DNA from: Thermodesulfobacterium sp.
GTDB taxonomy: Bacteria > Desulfobacterota > Thermodesulfobacteria > Thermodesulfobacteriales > Thermodesulfobacteriaceae
Assembly: GCA_021163085.1 (NCBI GenBank)
Contig: JAGGXL010000061.1
Location: 1-8,497, forward strand
Direction of reading: 5' to 3'
Length of the DNA: 8,497 nucleotides
Positions 6,641-8,497 of this stretch are shown here, piece after piece (positions within the stretch are counted from its first letter, which is position 1; the number at the start of each line of letters is the position of its first letter). The notes beneath the pieces are model-generated. The model was not told where the DNA came from, ran no database searches, and saw nothing but the letters and a program-made list of their open reading frames with translations. Made by a program: the position numbers and the translations under genes.

Positions 6641-6652
6641 GTAAGTACTTAC
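6641..6652. promoter_or_regulatory. Perfect 12-bp palindrome, likely operator for the adjacent TetR-type regulator
   Basis: GTAAGTACTTAC equals its own reverse complement. It sits between the -10 box and the regulator's ATG, at about +1 to +15 of the predicted transcript. TetR/AcrR regulators typically bind such palindromes and repress their own operon, so autorepression is the likely role. That this protein binds here is inferred from position and symmetry. Confidence 0.65.
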
Positions 6653-6664
6653 AAACAATTTAAA

Positions 6665-7258
6665 ATGTCTAAGACAGTAAAAACTAAACAGAGAATTCTT
6701 GAAGCAGCTTTAAAGCTTTTTTCGCAAAAAGGTTATCTTGGCACAACAACAAAGGAAATTGCCAGAGAAGCTGGAATAGCAGAAGTAACACTGTTCAGAT
6801 ATTTTTCTTCCAAAGAACTACTTTTTGCCGAGGTTATCAATACCTATTCTTTTCTACCTGCGCTTAAAGAAATTTTGGGAAAAATTAAAGAAAAACCTTG
6901 TGAAAAGGGACTCAAAATTATTGCTCACGAGTTTTTAAAAATGTTAGAGAGTAAGAAAGATCTTATAAAAATAATGCACTCGGAGATGCAGAGATACCCA
7001 GAAAAAATTAAAAAAATACATGAAGCTATAATAGAAAATACAATAACAGTGCTTTCTGAATATTTTAAGACTTTGCAGAAGAAAAAGATTTTGCGTGAAA
7101 TTAATACTGTTTTTGTAGCAAGAGCATTTCTGGGTATGTTTTTTTCTTATTTTTATGGGAAAGAGATAAAGGAATGTTTAAATCTTAAAAAAGAAAATTT
7201 AGAAGAAGTAATAAATGCCTATATTGATATATTTTTAAAAGGCATATTAAGAAGCTAA
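6665..7258 (+). CDS. TetR/AcrR-family transcriptional regulator
   Basis: A 197-residue DNA-binding repressor of standard family length. The N-terminal domain is classic: TKQRILEAALKLFSQKGY (helix 1), then TTTKEIAREAGIAEVTLFRYFSSKELLF (27-54) carrying the helix-turn-helix and the 'FRYF.SKE.L' hallmark. The rest is an all-helical ligand-binding and dimerisation domain, whose ligand cannot be read from sequence. The gene is followed after 13 bp by an RND-type efflux adaptor, the usual arrangement for repressors that control drug or solvent pumps (compare AcrR-AcrAB). A perfect palindrome lies just upstream of its start. No Shine-Dalgarno site precedes ATG 6665, but homology starts immediately (KTKQRILEAA), so the start is sound. 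The reading frame looks intact although the pump genes it would control are broken. Confidence 0.92.
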   Translation: MSKTVKTKQRILEAALKLFSQKGYLGTTTKEIAREAGIAEVTLFRYFSSKELLFAEVINTYSFLPALKEILGKIKEKPCEKGLKIIAHEFLKMLESKKDLIKIMHSEMQRYPEKIKKIHEAIIENTITVLSEYFKTLQKKKILREINTVFVARAFLGMFFSYFYGKEIKECLNLKKENLEEVINAYIDIFLKGILRS

Positions 7259-7271
7259 AAAAAATTTAAAA

Positions 7272-7598
7272 ATGTTTAGAAAGCAGTTTTATCTGATTTT
7301 CCTGATTTTATCAGTTTTAGCTTTATTATCTTGTTCTAAGAAAGAGACCAAAGTTAGTTTCAGAATGCAAGCAATACCTGTTTCAGTGTATAATGTAACT
7401 GAACCAAGAGATGTAGAGGTAAAGTTAGAATATCCAGGCAGAACCAAAAGTATTTCATCTGTTACCGTTTTTGCAAGGGTTACAGGCATTTTGGAAGAAA
7501 TGTATTTTAAAGAGGGACAATTTGTTAAGAAGGGAGATTTATTATTTTTAATTGAGCAAGAACCATATAAAACTGAATATGATAGTGCAAAGCAGTGA
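7272..7598 (+). pseudogene. RND efflux periplasmic adaptor (AcrA/MFP family), truncated by an insertion sequence
   Basis: Only the first 108 residues of a protein normally about 350-400 long remain. It starts with a lipoprotein signal, MFRKQFYLIFLILSVLALLSC, with Cys21 as the probable lipidated residue (LLSC lipobox, slightly atypical at -2). Then come the first beta strands (AIPVSVYNVTEPRDVEVKLEYPGRT) and the first half of the biotinyl/lipoyl-like domain (VFARVTGILEEMYFKEGQFV, then KKGDLLFLIEQEPY). The coding sequence stops within the expected start of the alpha-hairpin, at YDSAKQ, where family members continue with a long coiled coil. The stop TGA (7596-7598) is the first three bases of the insertion-sequence end, so truncation and stop arise from one event. 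Lacking the hairpin and membrane-proximal domains, the product cannot join pump to outer-membrane channel. It follows the regulator by 13 bp in one operon; no ribosome-binding site is seen. Confidence 0.88.
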
Positions 7599-7931
7599 GA
7601 TATTCCCAAATTTGACACTTTTAATGTTAGGATCGTTAGCCTCCTTCTTAATTCCTTCCTCCCATACCTTCATTGGGGTAAAATATCTCAGCCTAGAATG
7701 AAGTCTTTTGATATTATAATCTTCTATCCATCTAAATATTCTATCCCTTGCTTCCATAATATCAATAAATATTTCCCTGTTAAGATATTCCTGCCTTAAT
7801 AACCGATGAAACTTTCTATATGCCCATTATTAAAAGGTTGTTCAGGTGGTATTACTTTTTTACTTTGTTTCCCACCTGGCTATAAGAGCTTGAAAATATT
7901 TTTTAATGGCAAAATGGTACCTATCAAAAAC
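7596..7931 (-). pseudogene. Transposase C-terminal fragment with two frameshifts
   Basis: Reading leftwards, three frames must be joined to recover a DDE-integrase-like C-terminus. Frame one (7931-7863) gives FDRYHFAIKKYFQALIARW and then ETK before TAA. Frame two (about 7879-7812) gives KKVIPPEQPFNNGHIESF, which contains the catalytic Glu region (NGHIESF). Frame three (7826-7596) gives FHRLLRQEYLNREIF, DIMEARDRIFRWIEDYN, then KRLHSRLRYFTPMKVWEEGI. The last is the hallmark 'Y(N)..R.HS.L.Y.TP' ending of IS3/IS481-type transposases. The shifts fall in homopolymer-rich stretches, near 7853-7866 (A run on the minus strand) and near 7809-7816 (T run). Frame three has no stop before the element's end and runs on to 7548 in adaptor DNA. 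Upstream of 7931 a TAG (7932-7934) interrupts. The N-terminal half with the other catalytic Asp residues is missing. The family name is approximate. Confidence 0.78.
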
Positions 7932-7975
7932 CTATCTTTCAACAGTTTTATCATCCGAAGTTTAAGATTCTTGAG
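7596..7975 (-). mobile_element. Decayed insertion sequence remnant (IS3/IS481-like), one end only
   Basis: The left boundary at 7596 is set by the break in the adaptor reading frame and by a terminus beginning TGAGATATTCCCAAATTTGA, which has the TG start usual for IS3-type ends. Inside lie transposase fragments on the minus strand. The opposite terminus and the N-terminal part of the transposase are absent: within at most ~65 bp beyond the last recognisable transposase codons (7931) the sequence gives way to an outer-membrane efflux gene. The exact right border is uncertain, between 7931 and about 7975. No target duplication can be tested because only one end survives. The element is certainly not able to move on its own. 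Confidence 0.75.
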
Positions 7976-7994
7976 GTTGCATAGGCCATGCAAC
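7976..7994. repeat. Inverted repeat directly after the outer-membrane efflux gene stop
   Basis: GTTGCAT (7976-7982) and ATGCAAC (7988-7994) are perfect 7-bp arms around AGGCC. The repeat abuts the stop codon of the leftward efflux gene (TAA at 7997-7995). It could be a short terminator or mRNA-end hairpin for that gene, but no T run follows on the minus strand, so it is not a standard rho-independent terminator. It may also mark the rearrangement junction. Confidence 0.5.
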
Positions 7995-8497
7995 TTAATC
8001 CCCTCCTCCACCAAGTGCAGCGTAAAGGGCTATGCGGTTTGCGTATTTTGACATAATAAGATTAGTAAGCACTTGTTTTGCCTGAAGTAAATCCCTTTTT
8101 GCATAAAGAACTGAAAAATAGCTATCTATTCCCTGTTTATATCTTTTTATGGAAAGTTCATATGTCCTTTCAAGAGAATGAACCAGTTTTTTCTGTGCTT
8201 TTATCTGCTCATTAATCGTTGCTTTAATCGTAAGTCTATCCATCACCTCTTTAAAGGCATTTTGAATTGTCTTTTCGTATTGGGTCAACACAATTTTCCT
8301 TTGTACTTTGCTGAGCTTATAAGCAGCCCAAATCCTTGGATCAAACACAGGAAGTGCTCCTTTTAGATTCAAATTCCATGTGCGTGCAGAGCCTTTAAAG
8401 AGATTGGATAGCTCGTCACTTACTGTCCCAATTGCACTGGTTAAAGATATAGACGGAAAAAATGCTGCCCTTGCTGCACCAATTCTTGCATATGATG
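7995..8497 (-). CDS. Outer-membrane efflux protein (TolC/OprM/NodT family), C-terminal third, continues past window end
   Basis: The frame is open from the window's right edge to TAA 7995-7997, giving the last 166 residues of a protein usually 450-480 long. It begins ARIGAARAAFFPSISL, the conserved stretch before the second beta-barrel half. It then shows ELSNLFKGSARTWNLNLKGA, LPVFDPRI, a long periplasmic helix pair (YEKTIQNAFKEVMDRL onward), YELSIKRYKQGIDSYFSVLY and the typical end NRIALYAALGGGGD. This trimeric channel would connect a periplasmic adaptor and RND pump to the outside. TTG 8372 is an internal Leu codon, not a start. The gene points towards the truncated adaptor, although in RND operons the two normally read the same way, and the pump gene is missing between them. 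Its C-terminus looks complete. Whether its 5' part is intact cannot be seen. Confidence 0.9.
   Translation of the reverse strand, partial: SYARIGAARAAFFPSISLTSAIGTVSDELSNLFKGSARTWNLNLKGALPVFDPRIWAAYKLSKVQRKIVLTQYEKTIQNAFKEVMDRLTIKATINEQIKAQKKLVHSLERTYELSIKRYKQGIDSYFSVLYAKRDLLQAKQVLTNLIMSKYANRIALYAALGGGGD

Noticed and set aside
7289..7618. Minus-strand open frame opposite the truncated adaptor
   Set aside because: The plus-strand frame has a lipoprotein signal and a lipoyl-like domain; the minus frame has nothing recognisable and crosses the element junction.
7806..8051. Plus-strand open frame across the element remnant and the end of the efflux gene
   Set aside because: It spans two unrelated segments that both code on the minus strand, so it is a chance frame.
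8178..8366. Plus-strand open frame inside the outer-membrane efflux gene
   Set aside because: It is the shadow of the TolC-type coding frame on the minus strand.
7272..8497. Programmed invertible switch controlling the efflux genes
   Set aside because: No recombinase gene and no pair of inverted recombination sites are visible; a decayed insertion sequence explains the layout more simply.
1..8497. CRISPR array, tRNA, rRNA, riboswitch, or a defence or toxin-antitoxin system
   Set aside because: I found no regular spaced repeats, no cloverleaf or ribosomal signatures, and no proteins of defence or toxin-antitoxin families on either strand.

Overview
The window is AT-rich (roughly 30% GC by eye) and looks like a piece of bacterial chromosome. 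A thermophilic, anaerobic or respiratory bacterium of the Thermodesulfobacteria/Desulfobacterota type would fit. The support is the low GC, the Lys/Glu/Ile-rich proteins, an acetyl-CoA synthetase next to fermentation-type dehydrogenases, and archaeal-looking riboflavin and phospholipid genes. This placement comes from general impression only, with no database match behind it.

Left part (1-4802, all + strand): the C-terminal end of a cyclic amidohydrolase of the MtaD/SsnA type is followed by a 222-bp AT-rich spacer. The spacer carries a diverged direct repeat and candidate promoters. A complete AMP-forming acetyl-CoA synthetase (acs) follows, with a near-perfect Shine-Dalgarno sequence and a clear rho-independent terminator. 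Next come an apparently leaderless iron-type alcohol/aldehyde dehydrogenase and a D-2-hydroxyacid (D-lactate-like) dehydrogenase. These two probably form an operon. Together the three enzymes handle C2/C3 metabolites: acetate activation, aldehyde/alcohol exchange and 2-oxoacid/D-hydroxyacid exchange.

Middle part (4793-6537, all - strand): three genes are read leftwards. They are a 127-residue membrane protein with a cysteine zinc-site-like tail, a CDP-alcohol phosphatidyltransferase, and a monofunctional riboflavin-pathway reductase of the archaeal type. The last two overlap by 11 bp. The reductase gene ends convergently with the D-hydroxyacid dehydrogenase, overlapping it by 10 bp.

Right part (6538-8497): a divergent promoter region contains a perfect 12-bp palindrome just in front of a TetR/AcrR-type regulator. 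After the regulator comes an RND-efflux adaptor lipoprotein gene that is cut off after 108 codons by the end of an insertion sequence. The insertion sequence is itself decayed, with two frameshifts and no second end. On its far side lies the C-terminal part of a TolC/OprM-type outer-membrane efflux protein, pointing in the opposite direction to the regulator and adaptor. The inner-membrane pump is absent from the window. The simplest reading is a regulator-adaptor-pump-outer-membrane-protein efflux operon broken and inverted by recombination at an insertion sequence.

I do not see a clearly new biological system. The most notable points are the rearranged efflux locus, the archaeal-style reductase/phosphatidyltransferase pair with its unknown membrane partner, the repeat in front of acs, and the leaderless dehydrogenase start. 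There are no tRNA, rRNA or CRISPR features that I can support.
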